Positions 45,300 to 51,771 of a stretch of DNA of 51,771 nucleotides are shown here, one piece after another. Source of the DNA: a virus. The notes below the pieces were generated by a model. That model saw only the letters and a program-made list of their open reading frames with translations. It did not search any database and had not been told where the DNA came from. Position 1 is the first letter of the stretch. Each line of letters opens with the position of its first letter. A program made the translations under genes and the position numbers. The stretch is from positions 1-51,771 of IMG/VR virus record IMGVR_UViG_3300010885_063635. One strand, written 5' to 3'.

Positions 45300-45801
45300 T
45301 ATTTAACACCCGGGCCACTGATGTCATCACAGCGGCAATACGCCCAATGTCACGCAGTTGTTCCACGGTGTAGCCTTCTTGCTTGAGTGTGTCATAGTGT
45401 GCTTTTACACAGAAGTGACACTTGCCCACAATGCTGGCTGCAAGACTGAATGCTTCAAAGTTGGCCTTGCTAGTTCCGCCATGTGACGCAATAGCATTCA
45501 TGCGTAAACCTGCTGGTAATCCTTTTAGACTTTCATCATCAGCCATTTCCACATAGGGATACCATACATTGTTCTGTGCCATAATACTAGCCGCTGTCAT
45601 GGCTGACTCTGCATGTACTGGAGCATCTGCTAAAATTACTGATAGGATTTTACCGTTACCAGTTGCAGCCAGTGCGGCCACAGCACATCCCATGGCCACA
45701 TCGGCGTCCAAGGTACTACGCAGTAGAACAGCATCAAGATTTAACTTGGTGTCCTTGGCATAGTCTGGTAACGCTGTTTTAACTGATTCAATAAAACTCA
45801 T
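45295..45801 (-). CDS. AhpD-like alkylhydroperoxidase
   Basis: A 168-aa all-helical carboxymuconolactone-decarboxylase/AhpD protein with the catalytic pair Cys128-x2-Cys131 and His135 in GKCHFCVKAHYD. AhpD in mycobacteria reduces AhpC and itself has weak peroxidase activity. Length matches AhpD (about 175 aa). Its ATG overlaps the stop of the interrupted SGNH frame (ATGA), and AhpC-type peroxiredoxin lies one gene upstream, so an AhpC-AhpD detoxification pair is plausible. Confidence 0.88.
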   Translation of the reverse strand: MSFIESVKTALPDYAKDTKLNLDAVLLRSTLDADVAMGCAVAALAATGNGKILSVILADAPVHAESAMTAASIMAQNNVWYPYVEMADDESLKGLPAGLRMNAIASHGGTSKANFEAFSLAASIVGKCHFCVKAHYDTLKQEGYTVEQLRDIGRIAAVMTSVARVLNS

Positions 45802-46208
45802 TTTGTCTTCTCCGCTATATCTTTATAACCGTTATAAGTAGGATGAACAGTGTCGAGACCACGTTCAGAGCCTCTGGCATCAATTACCCAATCGTTGTAT
45901 TTGTTTGCTACATCCCAAACGGCCCGACGTTTTGTTTCTTTGATGTTTGGCAATATCCAATAAACTCGATCTGCTTTGACCAACTGTCTAAGCGTGTCAA
46001 GTTCCTCAAAGGTATTGATGTTTTTAAAATCGTTTGATCCTAGACTGATAATAATTGTTTTGGCCTGATTGTTGACATCACCATTTGATACATGACGATT
46101 TACAAAGTCATAACTGTTGATGCCCGATTTGGCATAGGTAACACATTCTTTACGAACTTAGCCTATTCCTACTGCCAGACTATCGCCTAAGATCAAACAA
46201 TCTAACAT
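45798..46208 (-). pseudogene. SGNH hydrolase interrupted by one in-frame stop
   Basis: From the ATG at 46208 the frame reads MLDCLILGDSLAVGIG, the nucleophile block of an SGNH hydrolase (Ser10), then a TAA at 46158-46160. After it the same frame continues without a break for 119 codons with block III IIISLGSNDF and the catalytic DTVHP (Asp-x-x-His), ending in the AhpD start overlap (ATGA). No frameshift is needed, and all expected blocks are in place. It may be a pseudogene, a readthrough case, an assembly error, or initiation may occur later. Confidence 0.75.
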
Positions 46209-46217
46209 GATATCCCT

Positions 46218-46751
46218 TTACAGTGTCTCTCCGCCCACAGTGCGGTTGCAAGCACACAGTTCACCAGTTTGCAATGCGTCAAGAACTCGCAAGGTTTCTT
46301 CTGGGCTACGACCCACATCCAAATTATTAACTGTTACGTGTTGAATAACGTTGTCAGGATCAACAATGAATGTGGCGCGAAGTGCGGCACCGGCTGGTGC
46401 AAAGAACACACCCAACTGTTCTGCCAAGCTCAATTCGCCACGCTGGGTGTCGGCAAACTGAATATGACGGATCTTGCCCAAGTCTTCGTGGCTACGTTGC
46501 CAGGCCAACTTGCAGAACTCGTTGTCTGTTGAACCTGTGAGCAACACTGCGTCGCGGTCCTCAAAGTCTTGGAACAGCTTGTCATAGGCCACGATCTCTG
46601 TGGGGCAAACAAATGTAAAGTCCTTGGGATAGAAAGCAATCACTTTCCACTTGCCGGCAAAGCTCTCATCGGTGATAGTAAAGAAATCATCTCGACCAGG
46701 ATTGACGCCGGTTACGGCAAATTTTTCGATCTTGTTACCTACTGTTTTCAT
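46218..46751 (-). CDS. AhpC-type 2-Cys peroxiredoxin
   Basis: A 177-aa peroxiredoxin with peroxidatic Cys49 in FYPKDFTFVCPTE and C-terminal Cys166/Cys168 (ELCACNRT). The GSTDNEFCKLAWQ helix and RATFIVDPDNVIQH strand match AhpC. It reduces hydrogen and alkyl peroxides; reductant may be AhpD nearby or host thioredoxin. GAAAGGAAA precedes the ATG at 46751. A TTGATT-17-TACAAT promoter lies about 50 nt upstream, with a long inverted repeat behind it. Length and motif match AhpE/AhpC forms of actinobacteria and proteobacteria. Confidence 0.93.
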   Translation of the reverse strand: MKTVGNKIEKFAVTGVNPGRDDFFTITDESFAGKWKVIAFYPKDFTFVCPTEIVAYDKLFQDFEDRDAVLLTGSTDNEFCKLAWQRSHEDLGKIRHIQFADTQRGELSLAEQLGVFFAPAGAALRATFIVDPDNVIQHVTVNNLDVGRSPEETLRVLDALQTGELCACNRTVGGETL

Positions 46752-46802
46752 GTGTTTTCCTTTCAAAGTTTAATAGAGGATCAGTGTTTGTACTGATGTG
46801 TT

Positions 46803-46831
46803 ATTGTAATAGTATATATCATAGAAATCAA
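46803..46831 (-). promoter_or_regulatory. Promoter of the peroxiredoxin gene
   Basis: TTGATT, 17-nt spacer, TACAAT on the minus strand, in a strongly AT-rich gap (46752-46892). Confidence 0.5.
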
Positions 46832-46837
46832 CTGTTT

Positions 46838-46890
46838 TCATTGATTTTTTCAATAATTATTTCTATGACTGTTATTGAAAAAATCAATGA
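46838..46890. terminator. Perfect 19-bp inverted repeat
   Basis: Arms 46838-46856 and 46872-46890 are exact reverse complements, with a 15-nt loop. It lies 2 nt after the stop of the ABC-GNAT gene and just upstream of the peroxiredoxin promoter. It could terminate transcription, stabilise the 3' end, or bind a dimeric regulator. Confidence 0.6.
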
Positions 46891-46892
46891 CG

Positions 46893-47951
46893 CTAGGTGG
46901 GTTTGTGTCCAATGTATTCGTGACTGTAGCACACACGGCCTGCATCTCTAGCCGTGGTAGTGCCGCCGTAGCCGGGCATTTTTCTAGCAGTGCCATCTTT
47001 CAACAGATAACTGCCGGTGCGACTTTTTAGATTGGTACTGGTAGCCCGCCACAAGGCACTGCGTTGTCGGTGTTCTCCAAAACTGGGATGTGCAGTCTTG
47101 CTGAAGTATCTCAGGCCCCGACTCACGTAGATTTCAGCAATGGCATCACTGAACGCTGTGCCAATGCCCAGGCCTTGAAATTCCGGCAACACCACTGTTC
47201 GGTGACCACGCCAGTAACTGTGTATGTCTCGGTTGGTGCTGTGTATTGCGGCATGAAACGCCACTGGTTTGTGGCCTATTAGTCCCACATAGCAATGCAC
47301 CGACCTGCTCATTTGTGTGTCTAGATAATGATACTTTGAGAAATATCGCCAATGGTCCGGAGTTGTGCTTCGGATGTCAAGTGTGATTTTTGGTCGCCCC
47401 ATTCGAAGAAGTGACCTCCGGTCTTCTAAGACACAGAGATCCGTGTCATATGTGTAGTCAGGATTCAACCAGTCTACTATGTCTCTGTGACAGCTGGCAA
47501 TGTACAAGGCACCAGGATCGGTCTGACGATCGTAGTACCGGCGCACACTGTAGGCCAGGCTTTTGGCAGTGTCTCTATCCACCACGGATGTGAATTCGTC
47601 AATGACCGAGACGCCCTGATCCAGACTCACGGCCATTTCAAATCTATGATATTCGCCATTGCTGAGAGTGCGAGCCGGACGAAACCAGGCCGGAATTGTG
47701 CGCAGGCCACAGGCCAACAGCAGTTCTTCGCCCTGTTGGGCTGTGCTGAAATTTGCAATCACTGCCTGATCCTGATCAATTCGCGGTTGTTGCAGTTGAC
47801 CAAGACTGCGCAGTATCGTGCTTTTGCCCGATCCTGACGTGCCCACAATCAACACTATGCCATCTTGCGGCAAAGTTGGGATGTTGATGGCCGGCTCTTT
47901 GTAGTCGTGGATGTCGTACTTTTTACGAATAGTTTCTAGATAGTCGCTCAT
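46893..47951 (-). CDS. ABC-type ATPase fused to a GNAT acetyltransferase domain
   Basis: Residues 1-190 form an ABC-class ATPase: Walker A GTSGSGKS (37-44), a signature-like LSNGEYHRFEMA and Walker B VSVIDEF. Residues 200-350 form a GNAT fold with YHYLDTQMSRSVHCYVGLIG at the start and the acetyl-CoA loop LPEFQGLGIGTAF. This is the layout of COG2401-type proteins (ABC ATPase with predicted acetyltransferase), also related to the GNAT-type Mom DNA-modification enzyme of phage Mu. It is translationally coupled (ATGA) to an HNH-like gene. A role in modifying phage DNA or RNA is a reasoned guess. Confidence 0.8.
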   Translation of the reverse strand: MSDYLETIRKKYDIHDYKEPAINIPTLPQDGIVLIVGTSGSGKSTILRSLGQLQQPRIDQDQAVIANFSTAQQGEELLLACGLRTIPAWFRPARTLSNGEYHRFEMAVSLDQGVSVIDEFTSVVDRDTAKSLAYSVRRYYDRQTDPGALYIASCHRDIVDWLNPDYTYDTDLCVLEDRRSLLRMGRPKITLDIRSTTPDHWRYFSKYHYLDTQMSRSVHCYVGLIGHKPVAFHAAIHSTNRDIHSYWRGHRTVVLPEFQGLGIGTAFSDAIAEIYVSRGLRYFSKTAHPSFGEHRQRSALWRATSTNLKSRTGSYLLKDGTARKMPGYGGTTTARDAGRVCYSHEYIGHKPT

Positions 47952-48508
47952 TGGATCACCAAATGTCGAAAGTAATTGAAATGTTGTTCCAGTGTCCAGG
48001 TGGCTGTGTCAATTGCAGTGCCATCATGTGTTTCAAACTGGGCCGCAAACACCTGCGTGTAGCGCAAGAATGGCAACCACATGTTGGGAGTCTTGGCGTC
48101 CCATCCTGTTTCTTTCAGCATTGTGTGTTTGGCACGGCTCAAACGCACTGTGGGTGCGTTCAAGGCTTGTTCAACACTAATAGTGCTGGACAACAACAGG
48201 TCTCGGATTCTTGCGGCCGGAATCAAATGCTCAAAGTCACATTCCTCATCTGCGTCAATTTCGTGATAGTGTGCCAGCATGCCATCACGTTGTTTGATAC
48301 AGTACTCGTGATATCTACGCAGGTAGTAGTCAATGTCATTGCGTATTTCACGCAACAGTTGTTGATCATTTTGCACTGCATTGTATTCTGCAACAAGACG
48401 AGTCAAGTTGCCGGTACAGTAACTGGCCACAGTTTGATAAGTTTCTGTGGTGCGTCGGGTTTTGCCATACACCGGCGCAGTGAATTGTTCAAGTGATTCT
48501 TTAAGCAT
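47948..48508 (-). CDS. HNH-like nuclease-fold protein, 186 aa
   Basis: The central block CDFEHLIPAARIRDLLLSS, then PTVRLSRAKHTMLKETG, has the DxEHxIPaxxIRdLL...sKxkHxxLKExG pattern of phage HNH-type proteins. The surroundings are helical with many Tyr/His (YLRRYHEYCIKQ). It overlaps the HNH gene at 48501 by 8 nt and the ABC-GNAT gene by 4 nt. It may be a nuclease or a degenerate, DNA-binding form. Confidence 0.6.
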   Translation of the reverse strand: MLKESLEQFTAPVYGKTRRTTETYQTVASYCTGNLTRLVAEYNAVQNDQQLLREIRNDIDYYLRRYHEYCIKQRDGMLAHYHEIDADEECDFEHLIPAARIRDLLLSSTISVEQALNAPTVRLSRAKHTMLKETGWDAKTPNMWLPFLRYTQVFAAQFETHDGTAIDTATWTLEQHFNYFRHLVIQ

Positions 48509-48854
48509 GATGTTTTGCTACCGATTTACACATTTCCACAAAATCCCGGTCATTCAAATGACCTTTTGTTTTGTTGGCAAACCAAGTTACCAATTGCACA
48601 TTGCCAACCACGTAACCTTTTTCGTTGTTGATTCGATCTATAGTACAGCTCATTGGATTGCACCATTTTCCGCCCCAATAAGTTCCACCGCGTACAAACT
48701 CAAGGTCCCATCCAGTCAATGCACATTTCCAATTTTGCATTTCTCCCACTGTCACAAGATAATGCAAATCGACTGTGATGGTCTGCGCATTTTCTCGATA
48801 TCGGGCACGTTTTAAGTTTTGTTCAAGAAATATATATTTTTCATGCAACGACAT
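48501..48854 (-). CDS. HNH endonuclease, 117 aa
   Basis: An HNH-like domain: a CALTGWDL zinc-loop motif, then MSCTIDRINNEKGYVVGNVQLVTWFANKTKG, with the typical HNH (IDRI) centre, the GYVxGNVQxV helix and the C-terminal KxxK. The ATG at 48854 follows GAGGAGA and overlaps the stop of the ParB-like gene. Phage HNH proteins act in packaging, host DNA breakdown or as homing enzymes. Confidence 0.8.
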   Translation of the reverse strand: MSLHEKYIFLEQNLKRARYRENAQTITVDLHYLVTVGEMQNWKCALTGWDLEFVRGGTYWGGKWCNPMSCTIDRINNEKGYVVGNVQLVTWFANKTKGHLNDRDFVEMCKSVAKHHA

Positions 48855-48855
48855 A

Positions 48856-49911
48856 TTATTTCTCCTCGGGGAACAGGCCAGGGGCAGGATTGCCAGCTTC
48901 AATGCCCATTTTAGCACCTTCTCCATGATAGGGCAAGTTTAATTTGCCACTGTTGCGTATGTGTAACTCACGCAAGAAGTTGGCCATGGCACTGGGCGCA
49001 TTCCATGCGCCACCAGGGAATTGATGTTCAAACTGTACTTTGGCTTTGGCATGTATCAATGCACTGGACTTGAATGTGGGTTTAATGCTTTCCAGCACAG
49101 TTTTCATCCAACCTTTGGGTAACCGGTCTGCAGGGTTGGTGCTAGAGATGCGATGCAATTCATATAAGCCAATAAAACAACCTTGATCAATTTCTTCTTG
49201 CACAGGGAAAGTATCACGTATTGCTTCAAGTATATTGTGGAGGATCTTGCCGCTGTCATCGACTTCGATACCTTTGTAGGCATACTTGAAGTGACTAAAG
49301 AAATAGTCATTGTCGCCACGTAGATTGTCGCTGGCACGTGAGCCTTTGTCTTGCAGATCAATACCTAAGTTATCAAATTGATCTTGCAAGGTTTTAGCAC
49401 GAACATTCTTGACATCTTTACTACCATTCTTATAACGAACCAAGGCGTTACGGTGCAGGTCTCCGGGTGTTAGACGTTTGACACCAGTGTCGTTGAGCAT
49501 TTCAAATGCGTAGCTGGCAAAGTTGGGGTCATCTGTTTCGACCACTGCACAGGGAATTTCTGTAAACCCTAACAAGGCCGCAGCCAAGGTGCGGTGCTGG
49601 GCATCATACAAATATATATTGGATCCTTTAATACGACAAGCACTGCCCGGGCTACAGATACGTGCGTCCCACTTTTTCATAATATTGATCACGTGTTTGT
49701 GGATCACATCACGTTGTACCTCATAGTCAATCCAAAGGTCTTCAATGGCAACCATGGTACTGTGAGGGAATTTGTCTACAATGTACTTTGCTTGGGCACG
49801 GGCTCGCCAGGCATCAAGTTCTTTTTGAGTTACGTTGTAGTGTGCTTTGAGCTGTCGTTCAACTTCAGCAACCACTTCTGTGAATTTACGTACAAGGCGC
49901 TTTGCGGCCAT
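48856..49911 (-). CDS. ParB/sulfiredoxin-fold protein, 351 aa
   Basis: A 351-aa protein whose middle carries IYLYDAQHRTLAAALLGFTEIPCAVVETDD, the DGQHR-type phosphate-binding motif of ParB/Srx-fold proteins, with the preceding domain IEDLWIDYEVQRDVIHKHV serving as the first ParB box. The C-terminal half (ADRLPKGWMKTVLESIKPTF, KAKVQFEHQFPGGAW) is unassigned. Phage ParB-fold proteins can be CTP- or nucleic-acid-dependent regulators. AAGGAGG precedes the ATG; the mRNA leader holds two matching hairpins. It heads the transcription unit that contains two HNH genes and the ABC-GNAT gene. Confidence 0.75.
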   Translation of the reverse strand: MAAKRLVRKFTEVVAEVERQLKAHYNVTQKELDAWRARAQAKYIVDKFPHSTMVAIEDLWIDYEVQRDVIHKHVINIMKKWDARICSPGSACRIKGSNIYLYDAQHRTLAAALLGFTEIPCAVVETDDPNFASYAFEMLNDTGVKRLTPGDLHRNALVRYKNGSKDVKNVRAKTLQDQFDNLGIDLQDKGSRASDNLRGDNDYFFSHFKYAYKGIEVDDSGKILHNILEAIRDTFPVQEEIDQGCFIGLYELHRISSTNPADRLPKGWMKTVLESIKPTFKSSALIHAKAKVQFEHQFPGGAWNAPSAMANFLRELHIRNSGKLNLPYHGEGAKMGIEAGNPAPGLFPEEK

Positions 49912-49936
49912 ATTGGACCTCCTTGGGGTTAAGAAC

Positions 49937-49984
49937 GGAGCACCATGCTCCTACCACTGATTGAACAATGGCACACCATGTGCC
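49937..49984 (-). promoter_or_regulatory. Twin hairpins with identical loops in the ParB-like leader
   Basis: On the minus strand GGCAC-ATGGT-GTGCC (49984-49970) and GGAGC-ATGGT-GCTCC (49951-49937): two 5-bp stems with the same ATGGT loop, between a promoter and the gene's AAGGAGG site. They might bind a translational regulator or hide start-codon-like sequences. Confidence 0.5.
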
Positions 49985-50008
49985 GACGTTCTCCTAGCAA
50001 GTGCAGAC

Positions 50009-50037
50009 AGTGTAGCACAAATAGATATTGTTGTCAA
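50009..50037 (-). promoter_or_regulatory. Sigma70-type promoter of the ParB-like gene
   Basis: TTGACA, 17-nt spacer, TACACT on the minus strand; overlaps the last codons of the 62-aa gene. Confidence 0.65.
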
Positions 50038-50222
50038 CCAGTTTGTTTATCTTGGATTTCCCAAAATTGCTGACTAAATGACTCGATCAGGCACGAATAC
50101 TGTTGGTCAGTGTGCTGTTCCACGTAATAAACTGTGAGCCCAAATGGAGTTTGCATCACCTTGTTCACTTTGAAAATTTGGCCTTGTGCGTTGGTAAATT
50201 TTGCTCGAAATTGATTGGTCAT
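50034..50222 (-). CDS. Unrecognised small protein, 62 aa
   Basis: A beta-rich protein (MTNQFRAKFTNAQGQIFKVNK...) ending just inside the ParB-like gene's promoter. It starts 4 nt after the stop of the preceding gene. No domain recognised. Confidence 0.55.
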   Translation of the reverse strand: MTNQFRAKFTNAQGQIFKVNKVMQTPFGLTVYYVEQHTDQQYSCLIESFSQQFWEIQDKQTG

Positions 50223-50226
50223 ACAG

Positions 50227-50466
50227 TCAGGTCCATTTCATAATGAATGCCAAGTAATCGCGCTCGCTGTCAAAGAAAAAACAATAGCGCCCGGGCCGAT
50301 CGGTGGTGCTGCTGTCAACCAATTGCCAGCGCCATTCGCCAATCAATTCGCTTTTGCACCAGTCCAATACCAGTTCCAATGTTCCGGCCGGCTTAGAAAT
50401 TTCTTTTGCATGTCGAAAACTATCGCGATCTCGAACCTGCTCTAACAAAAAATCAGACAAGGGCAT
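50227..50466 (-). CDS. Small conserved phage protein, 79 aa
   Basis: Reads MPLSDFLLEQVRDRDSFRHAKE... and ends GRYCFFFDSERDYLAFIMKW. The ending FxFxxxRDxLxF is shared with the gene immediately upstream, suggesting an old tandem duplication. The start is uncertain: the ATG at 50466 overlaps the upstream gene by 14 nt, and longer in-frame starts exist. Function unknown. Confidence 0.55.
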   Translation of the reverse strand: MPLSDFLLEQVRDRDSFRHAKEISKPAGTLELVLDWCKSELIGEWRWQLVDSSTTDRPGRYCFFFDSERDYLAFIMKWT

Positions 50467-50668
50467 GAGATCTGGTTTGAGTGCTGTGGCCATGGCACAG
50501 TCGGAATAGCAGTGCATCACGGTGGTCACGAAACCAAAAGGTCATTTCTTCCGAAGAAACTTCTGTGACGTATCTATCACCGGGCAAGCCAAACACTTGT
50601 ACTATGTTGGCCAGCATGTGATTCCAACGTTGCATTTCATGGTCATGATACAGCCAATTCAAAATCAT
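50453..50668 (-). CDS. Small conserved phage protein, 71 aa
   Basis: Reads MILNWLYHDHEMQRWNHMLANIV and contains MTFWFRDHRDALLFRLCHG, like the ending of the 79-aa protein downstream. An upstream TTG at 50695 is in frame, but the ATG at 50668 is preferred. No function is known. Confidence 0.5.
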   Translation of the reverse strand: MILNWLYHDHEMQRWNHMLANIVQVFGLPGDRYVTEVSSEEMTFWFRDHRDALLFRLCHGHSTQTRSHALV

Positions 50669-50681
50669 ACCATGTGTGTGG

Positions 50682-50939
50682 TCAGGGCTTCTCAAGATAC
50701 ACGGTCCTTATATGTTGGTCAGCACTGGCCCAATCTATTTTGTAAAACAGCACATAGTCTGTTATGTTGAAATGATTGCAAAAACTCTGTCCATATCTGG
50801 CACCTCGAATGCCTTCAAATGTGAACTCTCGACGCCAAGCCTCGTAAGATTCCTCCGTGATGCTGTGTTGATGATCTATACGCACAGCAGGATTGGCCAG
50901 CAAGGCTTCAGTCATGTTTTTAAATGCTGAGTTACCCAT
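50682..50939 (-). CDS. T4-like conserved protein, 85 aa
   Basis: Starts MGNSAFKNMTEALLANPAVRIDHQHSITEESYEAWRREFTFEGIRGARYGQSF, the type of sequence found at this place in T4-like phages; the ATG is at 50939 after the upstream stop (50941). Ends FYKIDWASADQHIRTVYLEKP. Function unknown. Confidence 0.65.
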   Translation of the reverse strand: MGNSAFKNMTEALLANPAVRIDHQHSITEESYEAWRREFTFEGIRGARYGQSFCNHFNITDYVLFYKIDWASADQHIRTVYLEKP

Positions 50940-50940
50940 A

Positions 50941-51666
50941 TCAGTCCCAGAGACCCTGGTAGTATTTGCCAAACAAGCGGAAGCCATTTTGAATACGAGC
51001 TTCTACCACTTTCATACCTTCGTAATCGCATTGATAGGTATCGTTGGGACCTTTGCCCAGTTGATAGTACTTGTGCTCGCCCTTGGGCACTTCGTTGCCT
51101 TCCCGATCCACTGGCACCCATAGTATATCATGTTCGCCTGAACAGAAAGCATCTTGCCATGAATCATCTACCTTGCACTCAAACGCAAAGATCATTTCAT
51201 CCATGGCCCAGTCCCAACGAAGAAAGTGATTGGCATCTGTATCCCATTCGTTTTCTTTGGGCGGTGCGGCTGTGCTACGCAGGTGCTCGGGAACATCCTC
51301 ATCATCCACAAATGGACTACCGTGTTTGGTTTCTTTCAGTTGTTTCAGCATGGGCAGGATAATGGGACTCAAGGTATGGTCCATGCTCCAGGTATCATAG
51401 CGGTCAATCTTAATGTAGTTAATGGCAGGATGCACTCGATCCAGCACCCACATGATGCCACGGCTGACGGGCGCAAGACGGTCAGCCCACTTTTCACACC
51501 AGTCGGGACGTTCCACATACAGAGATTTTTCTCGGCGATGATCTTCAAGACTTTGTTCCACAGTCCAACGAGAGCACTTGGACCAGTCAGTCCAGAAAAA
51601 CACATAGTCCAGCATGGTGTAGGGTGAGATCCAGTGATCTCGATATCCGCTGAGATAAATTTTCAT
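50941..51666 (-). CDS. T4-like conserved protein, 241 aa
   Basis: Aromatic-rich protein with landmarks YVFFWTDWSKCSRWT, IDRYDTWSMDHTLSPIILPMLKQLKETKHGSPFVDDEDVPEHLR and HFLRWDWAMDEMIFAFECK. This protein type is widespread in T4-like and other large tailed phages but has no assigned function. The ATG overlaps the stop of the upstream partial gene by 4 nt, so it belongs to a longer unit that starts outside the window. Confidence 0.75.
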   Translation of the reverse strand: MKIYLSGYRDHWISPYTMLDYVFFWTDWSKCSRWTVEQSLEDHRREKSLYVERPDWCEKWADRLAPVSRGIMWVLDRVHPAINYIKIDRYDTWSMDHTLSPIILPMLKQLKETKHGSPFVDDEDVPEHLRSTAAPPKENEWDTDANHFLRWDWAMDEMIFAFECKVDDSWQDAFCSGEHDILWVPVDREGNEVPKGEHKYYQLGKGPNDTYQCDYEGMKVVEARIQNGFRLFGKYYQGLWD

Positions 51667-51771
51667 AGTTCAACCTTAAAATGTCTTTTGATTGCACTGC
51701 TACATTCTCGAGCAAACTGAGCAGTTGGTGCTTGATCATGTAAGAAACTTCCGCCTTCGACAACTCCCACA
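51663..51771 (-). CDS. C-terminal end of a gene beyond the window
   Basis: The last 35 codons of an open frame that enters from the right edge (VGVVEGGSFLHDQAPTAQFA... ending FKVEL). The stop overlaps the next ATG (ATGA). Identity cannot be established. Confidence 0.55.
   Translation of the reverse strand, partial: VGVVEGGSFLHDQAPTAQFARECSSAIKRHFKVEL

Overview
The window looks like a 52 kb piece of a T4-like (myovirus-type) bacteriophage genome, probably infecting an aquatic proteobacterium. The evidence is a T4-type clamp-loader ATPase (gp44), PhoH, a GroES-like co-chaperonin, many small proteins of the type conserved in T4-like cyanophages and pelagiphages, long repeat-rich tail fibres, and promoter boxes of the T4 late type (consensus NNTAAATA). 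A periplasmic tricarboxylate-receptor gene (Bug/TctC family, which is expanded in Burkholderiales) weakly hints at a betaproteobacterial host. No tRNA, integrase, IS element or CRISPR array was found. Almost all genes are on the minus strand. The exceptions are a 47-aa membrane peptide, a methyltransferase, phoH and a three-gene block at 41.7-43.2 kb.

Layout from left to right. 0-3.7 kb is the lysis and membrane block: a holin-like protein, a DUF4337-like protein, a GH19 endolysin and overlapping o-/i-spanin genes. 3.7-9.2 kb is an accessory block whose genes overlap by 4 nt or lie very close: a ferritin-like diiron protein, a class I glutamine amidotransferase, a GHF-motif protein, the TctC receptor, two sulfotransferase-like proteins, a 2OG-Fe(II) oxygenase and an APS-kinase-like protein. 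9.2-19.98 kb holds replication and host-takeover genes: gp44, phoH, two radical SAM enzymes, two SGNH hydrolases, a HAD phosphatase, the GroES-like protein, a DnaE-like fragment and conserved T4-like unknowns. 20.0-29.6 kb is the virion adhesin/tail-fibre cluster. 29.7-36.3 kb mixes an A-type Fe-S carrier, Fe/Mn superoxide dismutase, IF-1, a WYL_2-like protein, a SleB hydrolase, a third radical SAM enzyme, another SGNH protein and lipoproteins. 36.3-41.5 kb is a dense run of very small early genes driven by near-identical sigma70-type promoters. 41.7-46.8 kb carries metabolic genes: a second amidotransferase, a membrane protein, a GT4 glycosyltransferase with a PlcP/LpxH-like phosphoesterase, AhpD, an interrupted SGNH hydrolase and a peroxiredoxin. 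46.9-51.8 kb holds an ABC-ATPase/GNAT fusion, two HNH-type proteins, a ParB-like protein and conserved small unknowns.

Three things stand out. First, a set of promoters, both early (TATAAT) and T4-late (TAAATA), places the predicted +1 exactly on an ATG, so several phage mRNAs are predicted to be leaderless; the same phage encodes its own IF-1. Second, a PlcP-like phosphoesterase and a GT4 glycosyltransferase lie in tandem behind a Pho-box-like sequence. This is the gene pair that phosphate-starved bacteria use to replace phospholipids with glycolipids. Third, the translationally coupled cassette at 3.7-7.2 kb links an APS-kinase-like protein and sulfotransferase-like proteins to an oxygenase and a periplasmic receptor. 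All functional calls come from reading motifs by eye; no database search was run.
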